Positions 44,549 to 52,820 of a DNA stretch of 64,000 bases are shown here, piece by piece. This stretch comes from Sedimentibacter saalensis. GTDB taxonomy: Bacteria > Bacillota > Clostridia > Tissierellales > Sedimentibacteraceae. The position numbers were made by a program, and so were the translations under genes. Where the stretch lies: the NCBI RefSeq assembly GCF_007830175.1, contig NZ_VLKH01000009.1, positions 62,001 to 126,000 on the forward strand, read 5' to 3'. Within the stretch, counting starts at the first letter, position 1. Each line of letters begins with the position of its first letter. The notes beneath the pieces are model-generated. The model did not search any database. It worked only from the letters and a program-made list of their open reading frames with translations, and was not told the DNA's origin.

Positions 44549-45133
44549 TTACAGACAGCCTTGTGAGAAATCCGGATGACACACAATTTCAACTTCCTCG
44601 CCGGATATTAATCTTGCAACATGTTCATCGATTTCTTCAGGAGTTATGTTTGGAGCAAATCTTCCTACAACTTCTCCATCCTTGTCAATTAAAAATTTTG
44701 TAAAGTTCCATCTGATATCATCATCTGCTATGCCCGGTGTGTACTGAGCAACTTTTTCATAAAAATCTAAAGTTTCCTTGTTTCTATATTCAACAGCTGC
44801 AGTCTTCAAATATTTATACAATGGTTCTTGATTTTCGCCATTAACTTCAATTTTTGAAAACTGTTTGAAATCAACTCCAAAGTTCAACCTGCAAAAACCA
44901 ACTATTTCTTCATTGGTTCCCGGTGCCTGACCTAAAAACTGATTGCTTGGAAAGTCGAGGATTTCGAAACCGTCATTTTTATATTTACCATATAGCTTTT
45001 CCAGTCCATCGTATTGCTTTGTAAAGCCGCATCCTGTTGCACCGTTTACAACAAGCAATACTTTTCCTTCATATTCTGATAAAGATACTTCTTTATCTTC
45101 TGCATCTTTTACTTTAAAATCATATATTTTCAT
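44549..45133 (-). CDS. Glutathione-peroxidase-family thiol peroxidase, extended form
   Basis: This 194-residue protein has the peroxidatic Cys in VNGATGCGFTKQYDGLEKLY, the Gln in LDFPSNQFLGQAPG and the Trp-Asn in RWNFTKFLID. It uses Cys rather than Sec. It is about 30 residues longer than bacterial homologues: an extra helix-like stretch (YRNKETLDFYEKVAQYTPGI) before the WNF motif and a Cys-containing tail (CHPDFSQGCL). The tail cysteines could serve as resolving thiols. Reduction is probably by thioredoxin. Confidence 0.9.
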   Translation of the reverse strand: MKIYDFKVKDAEDKEVSLSEYEGKVLLVVNGATGCGFTKQYDGLEKLYGKYKNDGFEILDFPSNQFLGQAPGTNEEIVGFCRLNFGVDFKQFSKIEVNGENQEPLYKYLKTAAVEYRNKETLDFYEKVAQYTPGIADDDIRWNFTKFLIDKDGEVVGRFAPNITPEEIDEHVARLISGEEVEIVCHPDFSQGCL

Positions 45134-45239
45134 TTATTCCTCCTAAAATTTAAGTACATTTATTATGATTCTTATATACCCGTTTTCTTGACACTTAAGC
45201 AACAAATTTATATTTTATGATTCGACCTCTTCAACATCG

Positions 45240-45268
45240 TTGAAACAGTACGAAATTTCTGTTATACT
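45240..45268 (+). promoter_or_regulatory. Promoter of the amidohydrolase gene
   Basis: TTGAAA (45240-45245) and TATACT (45263-45268) are 17 bases apart, about 80 bases before the start codon. Confidence 0.6.
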
Positions 45269-45347
45269 GAATTTATATGGAAACATTTGACTGAAGATTT
45301 CTGCAGTGTTTATTATAAATGCAAAATTTCTATAAGGAGATGATATT

Positions 45348-46949
45348 TTGAAAACAATTTTGAAAAACGGAAAGTTTTATGTTGAAAAAAATGTTTTTAA
45401 AGAAGCAGTGCTGATTGAAGACGACATTATTAAACAAGTAGGCTCACATGAAGATATACTTAAAAACAGTGCAGACAAAATAATAGATCTTGATGGCAAG
45501 ACTGTAATTCCTGGTTTAAACGACAGCCACATGCATATTTCACTTGTTGGAGATGCTATGACTTCATGCAATTTGACATTTGCAAAATCAATTGATGAAA
45601 TAATTAGTATCGGCAAAAACTTCATCCGTTTAAATCCTGGTCTCAAGGCACTCAAGGGAAGAGGATGGAATCAGGATAATTTTCAAGAAGGAGAAAAACG
45701 AAATTTAAACCGCTTTGATCTTGATAAAATTTCAACTGACATTCCGGTTGTGTTCGAAAGAGTTTGCAGCCATATAGTATCAGGCAACACAAAAGCATTG
45801 GAAGTTCTTGGAGTTGACGAAAACACATTTGTTGACGGAGGAGTGGTTGAACTTGGACCTGACGGCAAACCAAACGGAGTGTTCAACGAAAATGCAACAC
45901 GTTTAATTAAGGAGGCAATTCCTAAAAAAGAAATTCAAGACAAAGAAAATGAATTTTTGAAAGCTGTGTCTTATGCAGTAAGCATGGGGCTAACATCCAT
46001 TCAATCCTGTGACATAATGGAATCAGACTTTCAAATTATGTTTGACTTAATCAGCAGCATTTATAAAAATAAAAAAACGAAACTCAGGTATAGTCATCAG
46101 TTTAATTTTCAGAAAATTGAGGACTTTGAAAAATATCTGGATACAGAATTTAAAACAGGTGTATATGATGAAAAATACCTTTCCAGAGGTGCTTTAAAGC
46201 TTTTCAAGGATGGTTCCTTGGGTGGAAGAACAGCTTTGATGATAAACCCATACTTTGATGCTCCTGACACAAAGGGAGTTGCAGCTTTAAGCGATGAACA
46301 ACTCAATAATTTGTGTGATTTAGCTTCAAAAAACAACATAAGGGTAGTAACCCACGCCATAGGAGACGGTGCAGTTGAAAGCGTCATAAATGCATATGAA
46401 AAAACAATGAAAGGCTTGAAAAATCCACTTCGCCACGGCATTGTTCACTGCCAGATTACAAGCATGGAACAGCTTAGAAGAATTGCAAATCTTAACATAC
46501 CTGTAATGTACCAACCTATATTTTTGGATTGCGACTTGAAAGTTGTTGAATCAAGAGTCGGAAAAGAATTGGCCTCCACATCATATGCCTTTAACACGCT
46601 TAAAAATCTTGGAGCAGCAATAAGTTTCGGAACAGACTCCCCTGTTGAAGATTTAAATCCATTTAACAACATATACTGCGCAGTAACAAGGCAGGGAATG
46701 GACTTGAAACCTGAGGGAGGATTTAATCCGGTTGAAAAAATGGACGTTTGTGATTGTGTTGATGCATATACTATTGGCAGTGCATTTAATGAATTTAAGG
46801 AATTCTCAAAGGGAAGAATCAAGGAAGGCTTTCTTGCCGACCTGGTTGTTATAGACAGAGACATTTTCACTGTAGATCACAATGAAATAAAAGATATAAG
46901 AGCAGAAAAAACAATGATAGGCGGAGAATTTGTATTTGAAAGAAGCTAG
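45348..46949 (+). CDS. Amidohydrolase of the YtcJ family
   Basis: This 533-residue metal-dependent hydrolase has VIPGLNDSHMHISLVG (first metal His pair), GRGWNQDNF, KLFKDGSLGGRTALM, VVTHAIGDGAVESVI, RHGIVHCQ and the C-terminal FGTDSPVEDLNPFNNIYCAV, where the Asp is the last ligand. Relatives act on N-formyl or aryl-amide substrates; no specific one can be named. Translation starts at TTG 45348, seven bases after AAGGAGA. Cytoplasmic, single gene. Confidence 0.9.
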   Translation: MKTILKNGKFYVEKNVFKEAVLIEDDIIKQVGSHEDILKNSADKIIDLDGKTVIPGLNDSHMHISLVGDAMTSCNLTFAKSIDEIISIGKNFIRLNPGLKALKGRGWNQDNFQEGEKRNLNRFDLDKISTDIPVVFERVCSHIVSGNTKALEVLGVDENTFVDGGVVELGPDGKPNGVFNENATRLIKEAIPKKEIQDKENEFLKAVSYAVSMGLTSIQSCDIMESDFQIMFDLISSIYKNKKTKLRYSHQFNFQKIEDFEKYLDTEFKTGVYDEKYLSRGALKLFKDGSLGGRTALMINPYFDAPDTKGVAALSDEQLNNLCDLASKNNIRVVTHAIGDGAVESVINAYEKTMKGLKNPLRHGIVHCQITSMEQLRRIANLNIPVMYQPIFLDCDLKVVESRVGKELASTSYAFNTLKNLGAAISFGTDSPVEDLNPFNNIYCAVTRQGMDLKPEGGFNPVEKMDVCDCVDAYTIGSAFNEFKEFSKGRIKEGFLADLVVIDRDIFTVDHNEIKDIRAEKTMIGGEFVFERS

Positions 46950-46965
46950 CTAAATGAAAAAAACA

Positions 46966-47079
46966 AAGCATCCCAGATGCTCATAATATTGACACCACCG
47001 TAGGGGCGGACCTCGTGTCCGCCCGGGGCAATTAATTCATTTAATGACTTTGCCTTCAGCCTAAGCATCCCAGATGCTT
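46966..47079 (+). repeat. Family-2 hairpin repeat between two copies of a terminator hairpin
   Basis: Hairpin AGCATC-CCA-GATGCT lies at 46967-46981. The repeat GTAGGGGCGGACCTCGTGTC with its arm is at 47000-47024. An identical hairpin, AAGCATC-CCA-GATGCTT, at 47063-47079 is followed by TATTTTT. It separates the convergent amidohydrolase and ABC genes. This is the same local terminator duplication as for repeat-1 copies, but around a different repeat. Confidence 0.8.
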
Positions 47080-47084
47080 TATTT

Positions 47085-48818
47085 TTATGTCCATGTTAGA
47101 TTTTCAAGCTTCATATGATTTTTGTACCACTGGTCATTTTTCAGAAGCATTTCAGGTGTTCCAATATTTTTTACCCTTCCTGCTTCAAGTATTACAATTT
47201 TGTCTGATGCTGCCATTGATGACAGGCGGTGGGATATTGTGAGTATTGTTCTGTTTTCACATGCTTTTTCAAGAACAGAAACTATTTTTTCTTCAGTTAC
47301 CTGATCAAGATTTGCTGTAATTTCATCAAGTATCAATATGGGAGGATTATTTACCAGTGCTCTTGCTATAGACAAAAGCTGTCTTTGGCCCTGGGAAAAA
47401 ATATTTTCATTTTGAACAACAGTGCTGCATCCTTGTTCGAATCCCTCCACATATTCCAGTAGTCCTACCATGTTCAAGGCATTTTTTATCTGATCCATTG
47501 TAATGTCACTGTCTCCAAGGCTTACCTGATCTGCAACAGTTCCCTTTATCATATGAAAGTTCTGCTCAACATAACCAAATATTTTCCTCTTGTCTTTGTT
47601 TTGTATTTGAAAAACATCTGTTCCATTAATTGTGATGCTTCCTTCAGTAGGTTTCAACAGACCGACAATCAGCTTAAAAAGAGTGGACTTTCCAACCCCT
47701 GTTCTTCCAGTGAATGTTACTTTTTCAAAAGAATTAATTTGAAAGTTAATGTCTTTTAAAACTTCATTTCCTTTGTCATAGGCAAATGATACATTGTTGA
47801 ATCTTATATCAACGTTGTTTATATCAAAATTAAATATTTCTTTTGTTTCTTTTATGTCTTCCTCTTCTCTTAAAAATTCGTCGACCCTTTTAACGCCGGA
47901 CAATGATTTTTGTATGCTTTGAAGCTCCATTCCCAGATTTTCCACAGGTGTGAACAGACTGGATATTAAATCTATGCTTGCTGCTGCCATACCTACGGAA
48001 ATACCTAGATAATCAAGTTCCTTAGAACACATAACTGCAATAAAAGCAATAACTGCAGCACGGATTATCCTAATTATTGGTGAAAATATTGAATCATAAA
48101 AGTTTACCTTTTCCAGGGTTTCATAATTGTTTTCAAGTATTAAGCCATACTTGTCTTCCATGTAACTTTCTTTGGAAAATGACTTTATCATGAAGATGTT
48201 TTTGAAGCTTTCAGCAATATGGTTGTTGACTTCCCCCACCTGCTTCCTGTTTTCAATTTGAGCCCCCAGCATTTTCTTTTGAAAAAATCTAGTTATAAAA
48301 TAAATTACCGGCAACAGCAAGAGGGCTATTATTCCAAGGCCTCTGCTTAAATAAAAAACAGAAATCAGCACTCCGATTATTTTAAACAAATCTATAGCCA
48401 TTCCGGCTATTCCTGAAGTAAACATTGAACTTACTGCATCCACATCATTTATTAATCTAGAAGATATTTGTCCGGATTCATTTTTTGAAAAATAAGAAGC
48501 GCTGATTTTTTCAAGTTTTTCCATCATCAAAAGACGAATATCCGTGGTTATATTCTGACCCAACACTGTCAGAACTGCTTCCCTAAAAAAATTAACAACA
48601 CCTGTAGCAAAAATAACCATTACATAAATAACTGCCGTAAAAATAAGTTTGTCTTCAGTTTTCAGCGTAAAATTGTAATCTATCAATTTTTTCATCAGCA
48701 AAGGAGGAACGACATTTAAAATTGTTGCAGCAGCAACAAGCAACAAAAGCAATGCTATGTAGATTTTGTTTTTCTTTGCAGTGCCAATAACTGAATTTTT
48801 CACATTATATTTTTTCAT
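47085..48818 (-). CDS. ABC exporter half-transporter (consensus catalytic Glu, atypical signature)
   Basis: This 577-residue protein has six membrane helices in the N-terminal half and an ATPase domain with Walker A GRTGVGKS, signature FSQGQRQLLSIARAL (not LSGGQ) and Walker B LILDEITANLD. It forms a heterodimer with the product of the overlapping upstream gene. AGGTG lies eight bases before ATG 48818; an in-frame ATG at 48836 is less well placed. Substrate unknown (lipid, peptide or drug). Confidence 0.9.
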   Translation of the reverse strand: MKKYNVKNSVIGTAKKNKIYIALLLLLVAAATILNVVPPLLMKKLIDYNFTLKTEDKLIFTAVIYVMVIFATGVVNFFREAVLTVLGQNITTDIRLLMMEKLEKISASYFSKNESGQISSRLINDVDAVSSMFTSGIAGMAIDLFKIIGVLISVFYLSRGLGIIALLLLPVIYFITRFFQKKMLGAQIENRKQVGEVNNHIAESFKNIFMIKSFSKESYMEDKYGLILENNYETLEKVNFYDSIFSPIIRIIRAAVIAFIAVMCSKELDYLGISVGMAAASIDLISSLFTPVENLGMELQSIQKSLSGVKRVDEFLREEEDIKETKEIFNFDINNVDIRFNNVSFAYDKGNEVLKDINFQINSFEKVTFTGRTGVGKSTLFKLIVGLLKPTEGSITINGTDVFQIQNKDKRKIFGYVEQNFHMIKGTVADQVSLGDSDITMDQIKNALNMVGLLEYVEGFEQGCSTVVQNENIFSQGQRQLLSIARALVNNPPILILDEITANLDQVTEEKIVSVLEKACENRTILTISHRLSSMAASDKIVILEAGRVKNIGTPEMLLKNDQWYKNHMKLENLTWT

Positions 48819-50547
48819 TGTCATCACCTGCAGCACTTTGTAAATTGTATATTTCCTTGTATATGGGATTGTTCTTCATCATATTCTCATGGGTTGAAAA
48901 TTCATAAGATTTGTCTTTGTTCATAAACAGCACATTATTAGTTTTTTCAAAAATGGCAATCCTGTGAGAAATTAAAATAATTAGGCTGTCCTGATATTTT
49001 GCTTTAATGTTTTCAATTATTTTTTCTTCCGTCTTCATGTCAACGGCCGAAAAAGGGTCATCCAGTATGATAATTTTATTTTTGTTTATAAGAGTTCTTG
49101 CCAGAGCTATTCTTCCCTGCTGCCCTCCGCTTAACCTTATTCCTCCGTTGCCCACTCTTGTATTTTGTCCCTCTGACATTTCAATCATGTCCTGATCGAA
49201 GCATACATCTTTTAAAACTTCTTCAATTTCCACTTTGATTCCAAGGGTTATGTTGTTGTATATGGTGTCTGACAAAAGCTGTGGCTTGTGGCTCAAATAT
49301 GATATCATTTCACTTCTCTCCGGTGCAGAATAGTCCTTTAATTCCCTTCCATTAATCTTGATGCTCCCACCGTATGAATAAAGGCCCAGAAATGCTATTC
49401 CAAGAGTAGATTTTCCGCATGCAACAGGCCCTGTTATACCTATTATTTCTCCTTGTCTTCCTTCAAATGTAATATTCTCAATTATATTCTCTTCAGTTCC
49501 CGGATATCTGAAAAATAATTTATCAACAGTCAATGTTATATTTTCTTTTGTTGTGAACATCTTCTTTTCATCTTGTTTATATTCTGTCAGATAATCTTTT
49601 ATTCTGTTCCATGAAGGCCGTGATTTTTGAACTGTATTGAAGAGTTTTGCTGCCTTGCTTGCTTTTATGGCCAAATCTCCGAACATTGCAGCATATGCAG
49701 TAAAAGTTCCAATTGTCCAGCTACCTCTTATAACCATATTTCCACCCATGTAAATTACAATAATAATTCCTGACATGGCTATGGCATTATAAATTGGATG
49801 CATGGAATTTTCAAGGAGATTAGCTTTAACAGTCTTGTTCTTAAGGTCATTTATTTCTTTTTCATAATTTTTTCTGTTTGTTTCTTCCATGCCGCTTATT
49901 CTGAAAAGCATTGCATTTTCAATCGTGCTGTAAGTAACTTCAGCAACCTCACTGCTTTTTTTTCTATAATCCATAGAATACTTGTATATTTTAACTTTAA
50001 GTTTTTCGGCAAGAAGCATTGCTACAGGTATAAATACAATTGATAACAATGTTAATTTTACATCATAAAAAAGCATGGATACAAAATACGCTGCCATCAT
50101 TACACCGGTGTCAAAAACCTCGGTTGTAAACTTACGCATTCCTTCCACACAAAATTCCACATCGGATACAGCTCTTGTCATTAGGTTTCCTGCATTTTCT
50201 TTGTCCAGCTTTTCAGCAGTTTCATGCATTATGTTATTGTAAATCATAAAGCGCATTACAGCACTGGTGCGGTTGGCAAAACGCCGTATGTAAAAACGTT
50301 TGAAGTATCTGAAAATCTGTATGACCGCAATTATTGATATAAATTTAACAGAAGAAAAAATTACTTGTTCCAATTTTCCGTCTGCAATGGAATCTATGAG
50401 TTTTCCTTGGAATACAGGACCCAAAACCATTGATACATTGTAGGCAAGTCCAAAAATTAAGATGCACGTGACAGCAAATTTTTCTTTTTTCCAATAATTA
50501 ATCAGCTTGTTTGGTTCTTTCATTGGTTCAATTTTAATTTTACTCAT
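48805..50547 (-). CDS. ABC exporter half-transporter (Walker B Asp in place of Glu)
   Basis: This 580-residue membrane ATPase has Walker A GPVACGKSTLG, signature LSGGQQGRIALARTL and Walker B IIILDDPFSAVD, in which the catalytic Glu is Asp. With the FSQGQ signature in its partner, one of the two composite ATP sites is degenerate, the pattern of asymmetric heterodimers such as TM287/288. The stop overlaps the next gene's start by 14 bases. Confidence 0.9.
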   Translation of the reverse strand: MSKIKIEPMKEPNKLINYWKKEKFAVTCILIFGLAYNVSMVLGPVFQGKLIDSIADGKLEQVIFSSVKFISIIAVIQIFRYFKRFYIRRFANRTSAVMRFMIYNNIMHETAEKLDKENAGNLMTRAVSDVEFCVEGMRKFTTEVFDTGVMMAAYFVSMLFYDVKLTLLSIVFIPVAMLLAEKLKVKIYKYSMDYRKKSSEVAEVTYSTIENAMLFRISGMEETNRKNYEKEINDLKNKTVKANLLENSMHPIYNAIAMSGIIIVIYMGGNMVIRGSWTIGTFTAYAAMFGDLAIKASKAAKLFNTVQKSRPSWNRIKDYLTEYKQDEKKMFTTKENITLTVDKLFFRYPGTEENIIENITFEGRQGEIIGITGPVACGKSTLGIAFLGLYSYGGSIKINGRELKDYSAPERSEMISYLSHKPQLLSDTIYNNITLGIKVEIEEVLKDVCFDQDMIEMSEGQNTRVGNGGIRLSGGQQGRIALARTLINKNKIIILDDPFSAVDMKTEEKIIENIKAKYQDSLIILISHRIAIFEKTNNVLFMNKDKSYEFSTHENMMKNNPIYKEIYNLQSAAGDDNEKI

Positions 50548-50933
50548 ATTATGGCCTCTCTTATGTATAAATGAATAATATCACAGTGTAATGTTTATTA
50601 CAACTTTTATTGCATATGAAATATTGTTATGAAATTCTCATGATTTGTACAAAAATTTAGTCAATTAACCATTTTATTCATCATAATAGATACATAAAAC
50701 ACTCAGAAACAGCAACATATGTTTAATGAAACGATAAAATATTGAAAAATGTGGAATTTGAAAACCATTTCGCAAATCTATTTGTAAGGGGCAAATGTTA
50801 TTTAATTAACTTTCTGTTAAATAAATGTAAAATATAATATTTTTTTATGGAAAAATTTTAATTCCCTGCTTTTTGAAAGATAAAAACCAACATACTAATT
50901 AATTATTATGAAGTTTTTTTCATTATATTATAA
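50548..50933. other. A/T-rich spacer upstream of the ncRNA candidate; no gene seen
   Basis: No frame with a ribosome site, no shared repeat and no strong hairpin was found in this 386-base stretch. It probably contains the promoter of the ABC operon on the minus strand. Confidence 0.4.
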
Positions 50934-50962
50934 TTGAACACTGCTGTATTATATGCTATAAT
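50934..50962 (+). promoter_or_regulatory. Strong promoter of the non-coding RNA candidate
   Basis: TTGAAC (50934-50939), a 17-base spacer and consensus TATAAT (50957-50962). Transcription would begin near 50969, about 450 bases before the symporter start. Confidence 0.65.
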
Positions 50963-50968
50963 CTAAAA

Positions 50969-51275
50969 GCAAACGTTATTTATTGTTTGTTTTCTCAAAA
51001 CATACGGGAGGAACTATGATGCAGTTACACTTTTGAGAATAGACAAAATTATGCGGAACCGCCTGTCTGACTATACGCTACCATAATTCTAATTCTCACC
51101 TTTACTTTTCCTTTTACACTTCTATTAATGTTCTTTGTTCTGCGCTATGGAGTTACCACCCAAAGCTGTTGCCGCAGCTTGCAGCAAATGTTAGAACATA
51201 CTTTACGGCAAAACACTTCATTACATGATGAAGCCTTGCTTTTTGGCAGACTGCATAATTTATGATTTTGCAATA
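50969..51275 (+). ncRNA. Candidate structured non-coding RNA or long leader
   Basis: This region is clearly richer in G+C than its A/T-rich flanks, has no long frame and has many paired segments. GAGAAT (51035-51040) pairs with ATTCTC (51092-51097) and encloses AGACA (51041-51045)/TGTCT (51064-51068). ATGTTCT (51128-51134) pairs with AGAACAT (51193-51199) and encloses AAGCTG/CAGCTT (51163-51180). CTTCAT/ATGAAG follows near 51217-51233. It may be an independent RNA (raiA-type would be my first test, from size only) or a regulatory leader of the symporter gene. The 3' end is not defined. A six-codon frame with a good ribosome site (ATG 51016) lies inside and may be chance. Confidence 0.5.
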
Positions 51276-51422
51276 TTTAAATGACTCTCGTTGTATTTCG
51301 CATTTATACCAAAGCTTGTTTTTGACGGGAAAACATTTGTTTTTTCAGTCTTTATTAAAATTTTGTTTTTTTAAATTATTATTGGTAAAAATATTAACAC
51401 AAATTAAATTTTGGAGGTATTT

Positions 51423-52772
51423 ATGGAAACAATAATGAACATTAACAACACCATTAACGGTATTGTGTGGGGACCACCTATTCTAGTTTTAATTGTTGGA
51501 GCAGGACTCTTCCTGTCAGCAAAAACCGGATTTTTTTCAATTTTTAAACTTGGTTATATCCTAAAAAATACACTGTTAAAAATGTTCTCTAAAGAAAACA
51601 AAGGTGAAGGAGAAGTAACAGCATTCCAGGCAGTAGCTACAGCTTTGGCTGCTACAGTAGGAACAGGAAACATAGCCGGAGTAGCAACAGCTATTGCAGC
51701 AGGCGGACCAGGTGCAGTTTTCTGGATGTGGTTGGCAGCAATCTTAGGTATGACTACAAAGTTTGCTGAGGTTGTACTGGCAGTTAACTTCAGAGAAAAA
51801 ACTGAAGACGGCCGTTTCGTGGGCGGACCAATGTACTACATCACAAACGGACTGGGATGGAAATGGCTTGCAGTGTTGTTTGCATTATTTGGAGCATTCG
51901 CAGCATTCGGTATAGGCAACATGGTTCAATCCAACTCAGTAGCAGCTGCTCTACAGTCTTCATTCAATCTTAATCCTTGGGTAACAGGTATAGTATTAGC
52001 AGTTGTAACAGCACTGGTTATTATAGGCGGAATTAAAAGAATTGGTGCTTTTACTGAAAAATTAGTTCCTTTTATGGCAGCTATTTATATACTCGGTGGA
52101 CTTGCTATTATAGTTATTAATGCAGCTAAGATTCCAGCAGCATTTGCTTTGATATTCTCAAGCGCATTCACAGGAAAAGCTGCTGTAGGCGGATTTGCCG
52201 GAGCTACAATTTCTCAGGCAATAAGATTTGGTATTGCTCGTGGAGTATTTACAAATGAAGCAGGCTTAGGTAGTGCACCTATAGCTCATGCTGCTGCTAC
52301 AACAGACCATCCTGTACGTCAAGGTTTATGGGGAGTATTTGAAGTATTTGCAGACACATTAGTAATATGCTCAATTACAGCACTTGCAATAGTAACTTCA
52401 GGTGTTTGGGAATCAGGTGCTACAGGTGCTGCTCTTACTACATCAGCTTTTGAGCAGGCAATTCCCGGCGGCGGATACATTGTTTCAATAGGTATAGTAT
52501 TGTTTGCATTTTCAACTATTGTTGGTTGGGAGTATTACGGAGAAAGATGTGCTGAATACTTGTTTGGACCAAAAGCAAACATGATATACAGAATAATTTG
52601 GATTCCGTTTGTATTGGTAGGAGCTATAGGCGGACTTGAATTTGTATGGTCATTGGCTGATACATTAAATGGTTTGATGGCAATTCCAAACTTAATAGGT
52701 GTTCTTGCATTAAGCGGAACTGTATTCAAGCTTACAAAGGAATTCTTTGCTAAAGAAAAAGTAAGCAAATAA
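51423..52772 (+). CDS. Alanine/glycine:cation symporter (AGCS family)
   Basis: This 449-residue carrier has about eleven membrane helices. The family signature runs FQAVATALAATVGTGNIAGV and on through GPGAVFWMWLAA; others are KTEDGRFVGGPMYYITNGL and GVFTNEAGLGSAPIAHAAA. It imports alanine or glycine with Na+ or H+. The start at 51423 is chosen for TTTGGAGGTATTT. The 440 bases upstream include a structured RNA candidate. A strong terminator follows. Confidence 0.94.
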   Translation: METIMNINNTINGIVWGPPILVLIVGAGLFLSAKTGFFSIFKLGYILKNTLLKMFSKENKGEGEVTAFQAVATALAATVGTGNIAGVATAIAAGGPGAVFWMWLAAILGMTTKFAEVVLAVNFREKTEDGRFVGGPMYYITNGLGWKWLAVLFALFGAFAAFGIGNMVQSNSVAAALQSSFNLNPWVTGIVLAVVTALVIIGGIKRIGAFTEKLVPFMAAIYILGGLAIIVINAAKIPAAFALIFSSAFTGKAAVGGFAGATISQAIRFGIARGVFTNEAGLGSAPIAHAAATTDHPVRQGLWGVFEVFADTLVICSITALAIVTSGVWESGATGAALTTSAFEQAIPGGGYIVSIGIVLFAFSTIVGWEYYGERCAEYLFGPKANMIYRIIWIPFVLVGAIGGLEFVWSLADTLNGLMAIPNLIGVLALSGTVFKLTKEFFAKEKVSK

Positions 52773-52781
52773 TAACACATA

Positions 52782-52813
52782 AAAAATGCTAATCCTTTCG
52801 GATTAGCATTTTT
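52782..52813. terminator. Bidirectional terminator between the symporter and SLH-protein genes
   Basis: AAAAATGCTAATCC (52782-52795) and GGATTAGCATTTTT (52800-52813) pair perfectly over a TTTC loop, giving a T run on both strands. Confidence 0.85.
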
Positions 52814-52820
52814 ATTTGAT

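Noticed and set aside
44549..45133. Sec-containing glutathione peroxidase
   Set aside because: The active-site codon is a normal Cys codon within an unbroken frame.
51016..51036. Six-codon leader peptide inside the ncRNA candidate as a real gene
   Set aside because: The ribosome site is good, but such a short frame is easily due to chance; it is mentioned only under the RNA feature.
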